Shown: piece after piece, positions 7,768 to 16,358 of the stretch
Layout of the letters: each line of letters opens with the position of its first letter
Numbering within the stretch: position 1 is the stretch's first letter
Virus record (IMG/VR): IMGVR_UViG_3300010157_000032
Span: 1 to 64,000 of that record
From: a virus
Length of the DNA stretch: 64,000 bases
Reading direction: 5' to 3' (one strand)
The notes under the pieces: model-generated
Told to the model about the DNA's origin: nothing
Database searches by the model: none
The model's input: the letters and a program-made list of their open reading frames with translations, nothing else
Made by a program: the position numbers and the translations under genes

Positions 7768-10700
7768 TTATTTTCCAAGGCCTTTGACTCCACCAGTGTT
7801 CTCTAAGCGCAATGGAATGTAAATAAATTCTACTGCCTTAACTGGTTCGATCGCTATATCTAGATATAGCTCGTTGCGATCAATTCTAGCTGGTGTATTG
7901 TTTGAAGTATCGCATACTACGATAAAGTCATACAACGCACGTTGACCTACTAATTCTAACATTAATGCTTCTGCTGCCTGTTTGATTTCATTACGTGTAA
8001 TAGTATCATTCGGCTCAAACACATATGGCTTAGCTAGTTGTGCTAGTTGTCTACGTAGATACACTACCAAACGTGCCACGTTGATACGATCTAACGAACT
8101 TGCTACAAGTTGACGTGTTTTCTGTCCGTAGCATACTAGTCCTGTGCCACCAATGTATGTTAATGGATTAACATGGATGCTGGCTAAGGTATCACGCTGG
8201 CCGATGTTTAATGCTGTTGCATTGAATTCACCAGTCATTGGATCAACATAACCTACTGAACTGGCATTGGTAATTCCACCGCGACGTACACCAGCTGGTG
8301 CAAACCATGGATAACTAACGTTGTCACTTAGGGCGATTGTACGCAACATGATATGGCTTGGTGGAACAACAATGTTATTACCAATCAAGTCAACTGTGTA
8401 ACCCCATGGATAGTACACACCCAAATACGCATTGGTTGTAATCAATCCTTGATCACCGTCTTGCACAGCTGAGCTAACATTGTTACCCCAGTTGCTCAAT
8501 GTAGTAGCATCTGGTGTTAAACGTGCAGGTGTATCACCTACAATAAATGCTGTTTCACCGCGATCAGTATTCAATCCAACTAGTAAAGACAGCATTTCTG
8601 GGTAACCAGGGCATGCCATTAAGTTGAATATTCTGCTGTCTGTATCACGGATCTGTTGGTTCTCTTGGATAGTTGCACCGAGAGCTTGTAGTACAACTTG
8701 ACGTTGTGCTTTGCGACCAAATGTACCAGCACCATTAACTTGGTTAGCGGCATCAGTTAACCAACGATGTGGATAGTATGTATTCATCAAACCGTTGCTT
8801 TGGCGTATGTTACGTCCAGTAGTGTCAATATAGTTCTTTGCAAATTTCAATACATTATTACCTGAACGACGTAGATTCCATAGTAACATACCTTTTGGAT
8901 ATAGTGCAGGATCTGGTGCATCTGGGTCTAAGAAATTGCTCGATAGCAAACTAGCAATGCTAGAAGCAGTTGCGCTAGTACCGCCAATGCTCCAACGTGC
9001 ATCGTGGAATAACACACCGTTTTCTGTAGTTTGGTCAGTATTGTCTAACAGCACCCATTTCTTGGTCAAGTAGTTAAACTTGTAGATCATTGGATAGTTT
9101 TCAGTATCGCTAGGATCAATCCATAGATCACCGTTGGCTAATGGTGTGCCATCGCTTTGTACTGTTGGTTGTGTGGCTGTTACTAACGGGCCTGCTGGGT
9201 CAGTAGCTGTGCTCACAGCACCTAATGTTTGATTGTAATTTAGATAGCCTTTCCATCCTGTGCCGTCATTGACCATAATGTCAATGTCGTCAAGGTAGCT
9301 GTTAAACCACAATGTACCATCTAGTGGTATTGTTGTTGGCGGTGTGTCACTTGCCACAGCAAATGCACTACCGTTAACTGTTGGGGTCCACAAGCTGGCA
9401 ACATAATTCTTAGCTGTACCTGCTGGATTTGTATAGAAGTTAGAAGTAACACCTACGCTAAACAACTTGCTTACTGGGTCAGCTGTTACGTCTACTAGTC
9501 GAATGTCTCCGCCTTTAGTATGAGTAATAGTTAATTGGCCAGCGGCAGTAGTTGATGCAACAATATTAGCAAACGGATTGCTGTTGGCGTCAACTGCATT
9601 GTTAATTGCACTAGCAATTAAAGCAAGATCGCTTGCGGCACTAGTAGCAGTAAATGTTATAGTGATAGCAGTACCTAAAGTTCCGCTTCCGACTAAACTT
9701 TCTTGCAAAGTAAAAGAGTTACTGCCTGCGGTAAATGTACCAGTACTTACTGGTACTGATGTAATGCTGGTAGGGCCAACGCCACTACGACCGTAGATTT
9801 TAAAGTTTGCATTAGTAGGACTGCCTTCATCATCGTTGTATTTTACATAAGTTGCACCAATCGCTAGATTTAATCCACCGCCTGTTGCATCTAATCCTGC
9901 TAGGGCACTTTGGCCGTTAGCATACAATTTAACTTTTTGCTGAATCCATGAGCTTGTTGCTGAGTTATACTTCTTGATAAACCAGTCAGCACCATTATTA
10001 ACTGCGGTAGTCTTGATCCAAATTGAACCAGTTGGGCGACCGTTAACTACAGCAACATCGTCAGTGGCACGCCATAGCGGCACTGAATAGTGTGGAGAAG
10101 CTGTAACTGCCGGAGCCTTATATGTTCCAGATACGAGTCCAACTTTAGCAACTGTTGTTCCAGAAATAACAACGTCAACACCGGTTGAATATAAGTTTAG
10201 ATAACCGTTGATTACTGCGGCTTTAACACCAGTTACGTTACTACCAACTGCTGTAACAAAAGTAGCTAATGATGTTGCGCCTGTAACAGCATAACCATTA
10301 ATAGTCATTGTATCGCCAACTAACAGTGTTGGGCTTGCTGTAGTACCAGTAGCTGTAGGCCAGCTAGCGGCCCATGCAGATGAACCAACTGCTACCCAAG
10401 TTCCTGCGGCTGTATCTGTTTGATATTTTTTCATCCACAGCTTGTGCAATGTAGTTGTAGAAACTATTGCATAAGCACCAATAGATCCATAACTGGCTAT
10501 TGGAGCTCCAGTCACACTAACAACTTTAGTGCTGTCAGTAATTACTGTAAGACTGCCGTCGGCTTGTTGATCTGAAAATGTTTGCCCGTCTGTGACTGTA
10601 GCAGGTGCTGAGTTCCATTCAAATACACCGAACATTGAATCTGCTGTATCAAACCAGAATGTTCCATCTTCTGGATCACCTACTGGAGCTGATGTTTTGC

Positions 10701-11064
10701 CTTCTAGTTGTGCCACATCCAAATCTGCACGTACTACATAAGCACGATTGCTCACACCTAAGAAACTGTAGGCAGCTTCTAGGCCGTATTCATTCTGTTC
10801 TCCAGCATGAATTGGGTTATTGTTTGCATCAGTATAAAATTTCGGAACACCAAAGGTGCTCGATAAATCCATCTGACTTGTTAGTAAATAAACTTTACCA
10901 GCATTTGCTTTTAATGTGCCCGGGGCAATACCTGTGTTTGCACCGTTCATTTTGCTTTCAGCTGATGCAACGATTATTAGTGGTACGGTACCTGGGGCTG
11001 CGGGTGTATAGAATGATTCATCTATAACTGTTACGCTTACGCCTGGTGAACTTAGTTGAGCCAT
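7768..11064 (-). CDS. 18: Tail sheath protein with a large central insertion (gp18)
   Basis: The contractile sheath subunit. I place the start at 11064 (MAQLSSPGVSVTVID, 1098 aa) because GGAGATAAAA precedes that ATG and a late box lies between it and an in-frame ATG at 11142. The conserved N-terminus (SPGVSVTVIDESFYTPAAPGTVPL) and the C-terminal core are typical. The core includes QQIRDTDSRIFNLMACPG, VPPSHIMLRTIALSDN, YIGGTGLVCYGQKT and RNELYLDIAIEPVKAVEFIY. T4 gp18 is 659 aa. The extra length is a beta-rich middle with about four 'GTLWFN ... W' repeats (near residues 130, 340, 585 and 645). These probably protrude from the sheath surface. Confidence 0.93.
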   Translation of the reverse strand: MAQLSSPGVSVTVIDESFYTPAAPGTVPLIIVASAESKMNGANTGIAPGTLKANAGKVYLLTSQMDLSSTFGVPKFYTDANNNPIHAGEQNEYGLEAAYSFLGVSNRAYVVRADLDVAQLEGKTSAPVGDPEDGTFWFDTADSMFGVFEWNSAPATVTDGQTFSDQQADGSLTVITDSTKVVSVTGAPIASYGSIGAYAIVSTTTLHKLWMKKYQTDTAAGTWVAVGSSAWAASWPTATGTTASPTLLVGDTMTINGYAVTGATSLATFVTAVGSNVTGVKAAVINGYLNLYSTGVDVVISGTTVAKVGLVSGTYKAPAVTASPHYSVPLWRATDDVAVVNGRPTGSIWIKTTAVNNGADWFIKKYNSATSSWIQQKVKLYANGQSALAGLDATGGGLNLAIGATYVKYNDDEGSPTNANFKIYGRSGVGPTSITSVPVSTGTFTAGSNSFTLQESLVGSGTLGTAITITFTATSAASDLALIASAINNAVDANSNPFANIVASTTAAGQLTITHTKGGDIRLVDVTADPVSKLFSVGVTSNFYTNPAGTAKNYVASLWTPTVNGSAFAVASDTPPTTIPLDGTLWFNSYLDDIDIMVNDGTGWKGYLNYNQTLGAVSTATDPAGPLVTATQPTVQSDGTPLANGDLWIDPSDTENYPMIYKFNYLTKKWVLLDNTDQTTENGVLFHDARWSIGGTSATASSIASLLSSNFLDPDAPDPALYPKGMLLWNLRRSGNNVLKFAKNYIDTTGRNIRQSNGLMNTYYPHRWLTDAANQVNGAGTFGRKAQRQVVLQALGATIQENQQIRDTDSRIFNLMACPGYPEMLSLLVGLNTDRGETAFIVGDTPARLTPDATTLSNWGNNVSSAVQDGDQGLITTNAYLGVYYPWGYTVDLIGNNIVVPPSHIMLRTIALSDNVSYPWFAPAGVRRGGITNASSVGYVDPMTGEFNATALNIGQRDTLASIHVNPLTYIGGTGLVCYGQKTRQLVASSLDRINVARLVVYLRRQLAQLAKPYVFEPNDTITRNEIKQAAEALMLELVGQRALYDFIVVCDTSNNTPARIDRNELYLDIAIEPVKAVEFIYIPLRLENTGGVKGLGK

Positions 11065-11098
11065 ATTTTTATCTCCAATGAGTACATGTTCTTGTATG

Positions 11099-11106
11099 TA
11101 TTTAGT
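11099..11106 (-). promoter_or_regulatory. Late promoter-like box before gp18 (ACTAAATA)
   Basis: The minus strand reads ACTAAATA about 34 nt upstream of the chosen gp18 start, with GGAGA as ribosome binding site between them. It supports the shorter gp18 start. Confidence 0.4.
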
Positions 11107-11158
11107 GGTTTTGGATAATTTGTGGCTATAATAGCCTATCAAAAAGGTTCTAAAAAGG

Positions 11159-11166
11159 CTTAAATA
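11159..11166 (+). promoter_or_regulatory. Late promoter-like box before the HNH gene (CTTAAATA)
   Basis: The plus strand reads CTTAAATA, then TAAT, then the ATG at 11171. There is no Shine-Dalgarno sequence, the same arrangement as at several other starts in the window. Confidence 0.35.
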
Positions 11167-11170
11167 TAAT

Positions 11171-11497
11171 ATGAGACCTTTATGTTCTTGCGGAAGAGCA
11201 CCTGTTGCTATAAACTACTATAAAAATAAAAAAGCATTCTATCGAAGCCAGTGCGGGTCGTGTAGCCGCGGTGTAAAACTACCAAGGTGGTACTCTAGCG
11301 GATATCGTCCTAAATCCGCTTGCGATAAATGTGGATTTAAATCGCCTCACACTGAAGTATTCTCAGTGTTTCATGTAGACGGTGATTTAAATAATTGTAG
11401 ACTGACTAATTTAAAAACAGTGTGTTCTAACTGTGCTCGTGTTCTACATAAGGAAGGGATTCGCTGGCGGCAAGGGGATCTTGTACCAGACCTTTAA
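11171..11497 (+). CDS. HNH-type zinc-binding endonuclease
   Basis: A 108-aa protein on the plus strand between two minus-strand genes. It has four Cys pairs or near-pairs: C5/C7, C28/C31, C51/C54 (CDKCG) and C85/C88 (CSNC). Between the last two pairs is the HNH-like core with H68 (VFHVDGDLNN) and N80 (TNLKTVC). This resembles small free-standing HNH endonucleases common in T4-like phages, which often act as homing nucleases. Its last 71 nt overlap the 3' end of the dNMP kinase gene in antisense. The insertion between gp18 and the kinase fits a mobile intergenic endonuclease. Confidence 0.75.
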   Translation: MRPLCSCGRAPVAINYYKNKKAFYRSQCGSCSRGVKLPRWYSSGYRPKSACDKCGFKSPHTEVFSVFHVDGDLNNCRLTNLKTVCSNCARVLHKEGIRWRQGDLVPDL

Positions 11498-12107
11498 CCT
11501 GTGCAAACAAGTCGTCAATAGTAGTATTATTGTCCATGATTGCATCAAACTTTGTGCCGACCCAAGCGGTTTCGCTTGCATGGATGCCTAGCTTTTTGAT
11601 ACGTTCTTTAGCTATGGCATAGTTCATACAGCGATCGCCGGCATTCATATCTGCGGCATCTTGATACCAATCAGGTTCAGGCCCGCGGACAACACGAACT
11701 ACAATGCCGCCTGCATCTTTAATTGATTTAATTTCATTAGGAAACCGGCAGTCACTAATAACAATGTCGTCTGTGCTATTACGTAGTTTATTTTCTAAGC
11801 TGGCGATCCAAATGTCATCGTGGAATGCCTTGCGACATACCTCTGTACCCCAATATTGCAGGACCCAGCGTGGAGTAAGATTAGGCATGTTCAAGCGTTC
11901 TGCCCACCACGGATCTACTTGTTCGCGCCATGCACGAGCCTGTGTAGTGCGACCCTCTAGCATGGTTCGATCCCAACCGAACACGTGAGCCACCGCATCT
12001 TTAAGGGAATTTGCAAAACTTTCTCGACGAAATCCGTGAAAGTTAACGAGATAATCAGCAATAGTATCTTTGCCTGAACCAATAAAACCGCACACACCAA
12101 TAATCAT
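11427..12107 (-). CDS. 1: Deoxynucleoside monophosphate kinase (gp1)
   Basis: A 226-aa P-loop kinase that phosphorylates dNMPs for phage DNA synthesis, the T4 gp1 role. The Walker A is at residues 7-15 (GFIGSGKDT). A LID/substrate region follows (LTPRWVLQYWGTEVCRKAFHDDIW), then the second acidic strand IVISDCRFPNEIKSI. T4 gp1 is 241 aa, so this is near full length. The start has a strong purine-rich Shine-Dalgarno sequence (AGGGGG). The C-terminal 20 or so residues are encoded opposite the HNH gene and may be free to vary. It is the only nucleotide-metabolism gene among the minus-strand late genes here. Confidence 0.92.
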   Translation of the reverse strand: MIIGVCGFIGSGKDTIADYLVNFHGFRRESFANSLKDAVAHVFGWDRTMLEGRTTQARAWREQVDPWWAERLNMPNLTPRWVLQYWGTEVCRKAFHDDIWIASLENKLRNSTDDIVISDCRFPNEIKSIKDAGGIVVRVVRGPEPDWYQDAADMNAGDRCMNYAIAKERIKKLGIHASETAWVGTKFDAIMDNNTTIDDLFAQVKGLVQDPLAASESLPYVEHEHS

Positions 12108-12164
12108 AGAGCCCCCTAAGTTAGCTCTAGTATATAACAGTTTTATTACAAGGTCAAATTATTT

Positions 12165-12953
12165 TTAACCGATTACAAAATAATAGCCTGTACCGCCGGC
12201 TGTTAAATCGATAATTTCTTTATCAAGTGCCGCCATTTCTTCTTTAGCTTCAGAAATTAGAGCTGTACCGTTTAGTGTAATTGGTGATCCCGGGCCGGCG
12301 ATCGACCCAAATTTAGAGCGTGCTTGCCCTAGAATTTGTTTGCATACTGCAAGTGAATAATTTCTTAACCACTGTTTAGCATAGGTATCTTGTAGTAGTA
12401 CCCAATCTGGGCGATAATTATAACTCTGTATCAATATTTGCTCGCCTTGGGCAAACGGTCGCTGTAGCACATTTAAAATGTGAGTGGTAGGTTTCCAACT
12501 AAATTCTATATAGCTACCAAACATTTTACCTACTAGTTTTTGATACCCAGCAAACATGTCGTAGGTTGCTAGGCCACCCATCATACTGCCTGACATCATG
12601 TAGGTGTTTGTGTAGGCTAAGTTAAACGGCTCAAATAACGTGCCGCCTGCACCCATACCAGTTCTTGAGCCAATAGCTCTACGAAACACTTGACGCACTG
12701 TGATAATTTCATCAGGTAATCTGTATTCATTTTGGTCCTGTATAAGTTCTAAAAAGCTGTAACTTTCTTCCACAGCATTGCTACTACGCTGACGATAATG
12801 CGTAAGAGCTCGATCTAGTGCTAGTTCGTAGTGCGCAGGATCTAACTCAATATCAACCATGCCGTCGCCTAGCATTAGTTTAATAAACTCGAATACTTTA
12901 TTACGCTCTATAGTAGAGTTGCTTTGGGTAGTTGATGGTAGGGAATCTGACAT
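12165..12953 (-). CDS. 13: Neck protein (gp13)
   Basis: A 262-aa protein matching T4 gp13, which with gp14 seals the filled head and forms the tail docking site. The N-terminal region FEFIKLMLGDGMVDIELDP and the helix ALDRALTHYRQR match the T4 start (ILRRLGAP...VELTP...ALELYGEY). The C-terminal region WLRNYSLAVCKQILGQ, then GSPITLNGTALISEAKEEM, then FVIG parallels T4 gp13 closely. T4 gp13 is 309 aa. A Met/Gly-rich middle stretch (MMSGSMMGG) also occurs in homologues. A GGAGAA Shine-Dalgarno sequence and a GCTAAATA box lie upstream, divergent from gp14. Confidence 0.85.
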   Translation of the reverse strand: MSDSLPSTTQSNSTIERNKVFEFIKLMLGDGMVDIELDPAHYELALDRALTHYRQRSSNAVEESYSFLELIQDQNEYRLPDEIITVRQVFRRAIGSRTGMGAGGTLFEPFNLAYTNTYMMSGSMMGGLATYDMFAGYQKLVGKMFGSYIEFSWKPTTHILNVLQRPFAQGEQILIQSYNYRPDWVLLQDTYAKQWLRNYSLAVCKQILGQARSKFGSIAGPGSPITLNGTALISEAKEEMAALDKEIIDLTAGGTGYYFVIG

Positions 12954-12970
12954 TTTTTGTTCTCCTAGTA

Positions 12971-12978
12971 TATTTAGC
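12971..12978 (-). promoter_or_regulatory. Late promoter-like box for gp13 (GCTAAATA)
   Basis: The minus strand reads GCTAAATA about 17 nt before the gp13 ATG, with GGAGAA between. It is back-to-back with the plus-strand box of gp14 only 4 nt away. Confidence 0.5.
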
Positions 12979-12982
12979 TATC

Positions 12983-12990
12983 GATAAATA
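12983..12990 (+). promoter_or_regulatory. T4-type late promoter box for gp14 (GATAAATA)
   Basis: The plus strand reads GATAAATA, then 7 nt to the chosen gp14 ATG at 12998. With the gp13 box it forms a compact divergent promoter pair of about 20 bp. Confidence 0.55.
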
Positions 12991-12997
12991 TGTTACT

Positions 12998-14431
12998 ATG
13001 CCAAGACTATCTCTCTATAAACCAGAAAAAGGTAACGACTATAAATTTATAGATCGTACAGCTTCAGAAATGTTCCAGGCTGGCGGAACAGATGTATATT
13101 TGCACAAATATCTAGGGCCTACGATTAAAACTTCGGGCACTGCGGATCAGCCGGTTTATGGCGCACTAAGTCCTACTAATATACAAGACCTATTATTTTT
13201 AGAAAATCGTGATAGAAAATACGATACAGAGATTTATCGATTACGCGGTATGTATAATGTTGCAAATATTGACTTCAATCTAAGCCAATTTGGGTTATTC
13301 ATTGATAATGATACCATATATATGACTGTACATATTAACGATATCATCAATACTATTGGTAGAAAACCAATAAGTGGGGACGTTTTTGAACTGCCGCATT
13401 TGCGTGATGACTTTGCTCTTAATGATTTTGATATAAGTCTGCCTCGATACTATGTTATTGAAGATGTGGGCCGGGCTAGTGAAGGATTCTCAGTAACTTG
13501 GTTTCCACATTTATATAGATTAAAATGTAAAAAAGTAGTAGACAGTCAACAGTTTGCTGATATACTAAGCAAGCCGGCTCTTGATGCCAATGGCGATCCG
13601 ATGGCAAACACTAGTTTGCGAGATTTAATTAGTACACATAATAAAGAATTGCAAATTAATGATAGTGTTGTTGCGCAAGCAGAAGCCGATGCTCCTAAAA
13701 GTGGATACGAATCTAGACAATTTTGGACCATGGCTGTTGATCCTCAAGGTAAGCCAGTTATACAGACTGCCGACGAAACAACAATCGATGCCAGTACTAG
13801 TAGTATTCTTGCAAGTGATGTTAACGGAGTTCCTGTTAGAGCTGGCTATAGCGGATATCTACTAGGAGACGGTTATCCTGTCAACGGGCACGAATTTGGT
13901 CACGGTATACAATTTCCAAGTGCTCCGGCACAAAATGATTTTTTCCTGCGTACAGATTTTATGCCAAACAGATTATTCCGATTTGATAACTCAAAGTGGC
14001 TCATGGTTGAAGATGCTGTTAGAATGAATATGACTAACAATGATACCAGAAGCACATTAAAAACTGGATTCATTAATAATACATATTATACCTACAATGA
14101 AGAAGTTGGATCTGATATTATAACACTTGCTAGTGGAGATACTGTTATCAATACTGAAATTAATTATATTACTTCATCGTATATTGTACTAAAACAAGCG
14201 CCGACATTAATTGCATACACTGTTGCTGATTATCCAAGTATGATTAGTTCGTATAATTATACAAGCCCGATAGGTGTAATGTCAGCCAAGGTTAGAATAA
14301 CATTACCTGTGGTAAATGGTGTGCAACAAACTGTTCCAGTCGGCGGTGTATGGACTATTAGTTTGTACAACTATAGGGAATCACAACGACAGAGTTTATC
14401 AGAGGCTCTTAAACCAAAGGCGGATTTCTAA
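12998..14431 (+). CDS. 14: Neck protein (gp14-like)
   Basis: I start at 12998 (MPRLSLYKPEKGNDYKFID, 477 aa). An in-frame ATG at 12932 would add a 22-residue hydrophobic stretch that reads back through the promoter boxes and into gp13. The segment at about 85-165 has the gp14 pattern: FNLSQFGLFIDNDTIYMTVH, then GRKPISGDVFELPHLRDDF. T4 gp14 is 256 aa; this version has a long central and C-terminal extension (about 215-477) of mixed beta character. Divergent placement from gp13 and overlap with gp15 (TAATG) support a neck role. The extension has no recognised domain. Confidence 0.7.
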   Translation: MPRLSLYKPEKGNDYKFIDRTASEMFQAGGTDVYLHKYLGPTIKTSGTADQPVYGALSPTNIQDLLFLENRDRKYDTEIYRLRGMYNVANIDFNLSQFGLFIDNDTIYMTVHINDIINTIGRKPISGDVFELPHLRDDFALNDFDISLPRYYVIEDVGRASEGFSVTWFPHLYRLKCKKVVDSQQFADILSKPALDANGDPMANTSLRDLISTHNKELQINDSVVAQAEADAPKSGYESRQFWTMAVDPQGKPVIQTADETTIDASTSSILASDVNGVPVRAGYSGYLLGDGYPVNGHEFGHGIQFPSAPAQNDFFLRTDFMPNRLFRFDNSKWLMVEDAVRMNMTNNDTRSTLKTGFINNTYYTYNEEVGSDIITLASGDTVINTEINYITSSYIVLKQAPTLIAYTVADYPSMISSYNYTSPIGVMSAKVRITLPVVNGVQQTVPVGGVWTISLYNYRESQRQSLSEALKPKADF

Positions 14432-15927
14432 TGCAGTTTTTCTATGACGGTCAAATAAGACGATATATTACTCAAGTTGTACGAGTATTCAGTAACTTTG
14501 TAGTTAGATACGGCGACGGAACTTTGGTTAGAATCCCTGTAATGTATGGTGATGCTGATCGACAAGTAGCTAGTATCATTCGAAATAACAGTGAAAATAA
14601 AATTAATAGTGTTCCACGAATTTCAGTATATGTTACTGCACTGGCATTAGATAGAGAAAGATTAAGTGACAGTACATATATTGGAAAAGTGAATGTTAGA
14701 GAAAGAGGTATCGACCCAACCACTGGCGAGTATAATCAAACCTCGGGAAGGAATTACACAGTTGAACGGATAATGCCTACTCCGTTTAAGTTGACCTTAA
14801 AGGTTGATATTTGGAGTTCTAATACCGAACAGAAGTTACAAATTTTAGAACAAGTTCTTGTACTGTTCAATCCCAGCTTAGAGCTACAGACCACTGATAA
14901 TTTTATAGACTGGACTAGTCTAACTGTTTTAAATCTAAATGACATCGCTTGGTCTAGCAGAACAGTACCAGTCGGCGTTGATACTCCTATAGAAATTGGT
15001 ACACTTACGTTAGAAACTCCTATCTGGATCAGTCCGCCTGCTAAGGTCAAACACTTAGGTGTTATTACAAAAATTATTACTAGTATGTACGCCGGAGCAT
15101 CTACAAGTGACACCGGGTATATCGATGGACTAGGTGCTGATCTTGCAGATCCCACAACGACTATGTCGGATAATCTGCTTACTAGAGATGCAACCACTGT
15201 TACTGATTATCGAATACAGGTATACAACAGTAAAGCCTATCTAATGACCCATTCAGAAAGTTCAAGTCCTCGGGAGCCTACATTAGATATCCCAATAAGA
15301 TTAGGCCCTCCGATCAATTGGGTTGATATTTTTAATCTATATCCGGGGCAGTATACTGCTGGTGCCAGCACACTATATTTGATGCAACCTAACGGCACTG
15401 AAGTCAAAGGTACAATTGCAGTAGATCCATTAGATAATTCCATACTTCAGGTTAACTGGAACACAGACACCCTGGTCAGCAATACCGGTATTGATAGTAG
15501 TGGTTATTTAGATTCAGATGTAGCATACAACGCCGCAGGTAGTTACAGGGCAAGAAGTCCTGGTACTATCGATGCTATTATAAATCCTCTAACTTTTAAT
15601 CCAAAAAGACCTACAGGCACTGAAGAAAATGATCAAGCAGTAGCTGCCGGTATGCGATTTTTAATTATAGAAGATATCGGCGATCCCCAGTCAATTACAG
15701 ATGGCAACTATGCTAGTGCATGGGGACCATTAGTGGCTAAAACTAATGACATAGTTGAATACACTGGCACTGCATGGCATGTTATATTTCACAGTGCTCA
15801 AGAAACTACTACTATGATCTGGCAAACGAATATATACACAGGAGTTCAATACCTATGGAACGGAGTTCAATGGGTTAAGAGCTTTGAAGGTGACTATAAG
15901 CCAGGATCATGGAGAATCGAACTATAA
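14431..15927 (+). CDS. 15: Tail sheath stabiliser / tail completion protein (gp15)
   Basis: A 498-aa homologue of T4 gp15, which caps the tail tube and sheath and binds the head neck. The opening MQFFYDGQIRRYITQVVRVF, then LVRIPVMYG, then PRISVYVTALA, then TPFKLTLKVDIWSSNTEQ, matches the gp15 N-terminal domain (T4: YFYNSSFRRYATLMGDLF, RVPITYAS, PRINLHLVDFS, PIKMIYELSIF). T4 gp15 is 272 aa. The extra C-terminal 230 residues end in a beta segment (DIVEYTGTAWHVIFHS, WNGVQWVKSFEG) resembling repeats in the sheath insertion. The start overlaps the gp14 stop by one base and has an AAGGCGG Shine-Dalgarno sequence. Confidence 0.85.
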   Translation: MQFFYDGQIRRYITQVVRVFSNFVVRYGDGTLVRIPVMYGDADRQVASIIRNNSENKINSVPRISVYVTALALDRERLSDSTYIGKVNVRERGIDPTTGEYNQTSGRNYTVERIMPTPFKLTLKVDIWSSNTEQKLQILEQVLVLFNPSLELQTTDNFIDWTSLTVLNLNDIAWSSRTVPVGVDTPIEIGTLTLETPIWISPPAKVKHLGVITKIITSMYAGASTSDTGYIDGLGADLADPTTTMSDNLLTRDATTVTDYRIQVYNSKAYLMTHSESSSPREPTLDIPIRLGPPINWVDIFNLYPGQYTAGASTLYLMQPNGTEVKGTIAVDPLDNSILQVNWNTDTLVSNTGIDSSGYLDSDVAYNAAGSYRARSPGTIDAIINPLTFNPKRPTGTEENDQAVAAGMRFLIIEDIGDPQSITDGNYASAWGPLVAKTNDIVEYTGTAWHVIFHSAQETTTMIWQTNIYTGVQYLWNGVQWVKSFEGDYKPGSWRIEL

Positions 15928-16358
15928 AAGAACAGATTGTATGTAGCGGAGCATTGCTATACGCTAAATCAACACGACGTTTTTTATTGTTACAGAAAGC
16001 ACATGGTAAACACGCTGGCACATGGGGCTTAGTAGGTGGTACTACTATCAGCGGTGAAACTCCTTGGCAGGGATTACAGCGTGAAATCACTGAAGAAATA
16101 GGAGCCATACCTCCTATTATAAAAACAATCCCATTAGAAACATTTGTCAGCAACGACAACGTGTTTAACTTTCACACATATCTCTGTGTGATTGAAGATG
16201 AATTTATTCCTGTACTAAGCGACGAGCATAGTGCGTGGGCATGGGCTGTAATAGACCATGCACCAAAACCCTTGCACCAAGGCCTGAGGAATAGTTTTTC
16301 AAACAAGACCATTCGTACCAAGCTACAAACGGTCTTTGATTTGATCGCTTTGATTTAA
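15909..16358 (+). CDS. Nudix hydrolase
   Basis: A 149-aa Nudix-family pyrophosphohydrolase. The Nudix box Gx5Ex7REUxEExGU is complete at residues 44-65 (G44, E50, R58, E59, E62, E63, G65), so it should bind Mg2+ and be active. Flanking features (TRRFLLLQKAHGKHAGTWGLVGG before; FNFHTYLCVI after) fit small nucleotide or nucleotide-sugar hydrolases; the substrate cannot be read from sequence. The ATG lies inside the end of gp15 (19-nt overlap), so translation is coupled. Its TAA overlaps the TAA of the convergent 2225-aa gene. A link to the sugar cassette at 28-32 kb is possible but unsupported. Confidence 0.9.
   Translation: MENRTIKEQIVCSGALLYAKSTRRFLLLQKAHGKHAGTWGLVGGTTISGETPWQGLQREITEEIGAIPPIIKTIPLETFVSNDNVFNFHTYLCVIEDEFIPVLSDEHSAWAWAVIDHAPKPLHQGLRNSFSNKTIRTKLQTVFDLIALI

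Noticed and set aside
10605-11027. Long plus-strand open frames opposite gp18 and the fibre genes (also 23098-23547, 25510-25998, 27010-27501, 40369-40947)
   Set aside because: They lie entirely within strongly supported minus-strand genes, have compositions typical of reverse-frame shadows (runs of V, P, L and A, or C and H) and lack ribosome binding sites.
11065-11142. Upstream start of gp18 adding 26 residues
   Set aside because: The extension has no recognisable sheath sequence, and GGAGA plus the late box favour the ATG at 11064.
12932-12997. Upstream start of gp14 adding a hydrophobic N-terminus
   Set aside because: It would run back through both divergent promoter boxes and into the gp13 start; the later ATG gives the expected soluble neck protein.
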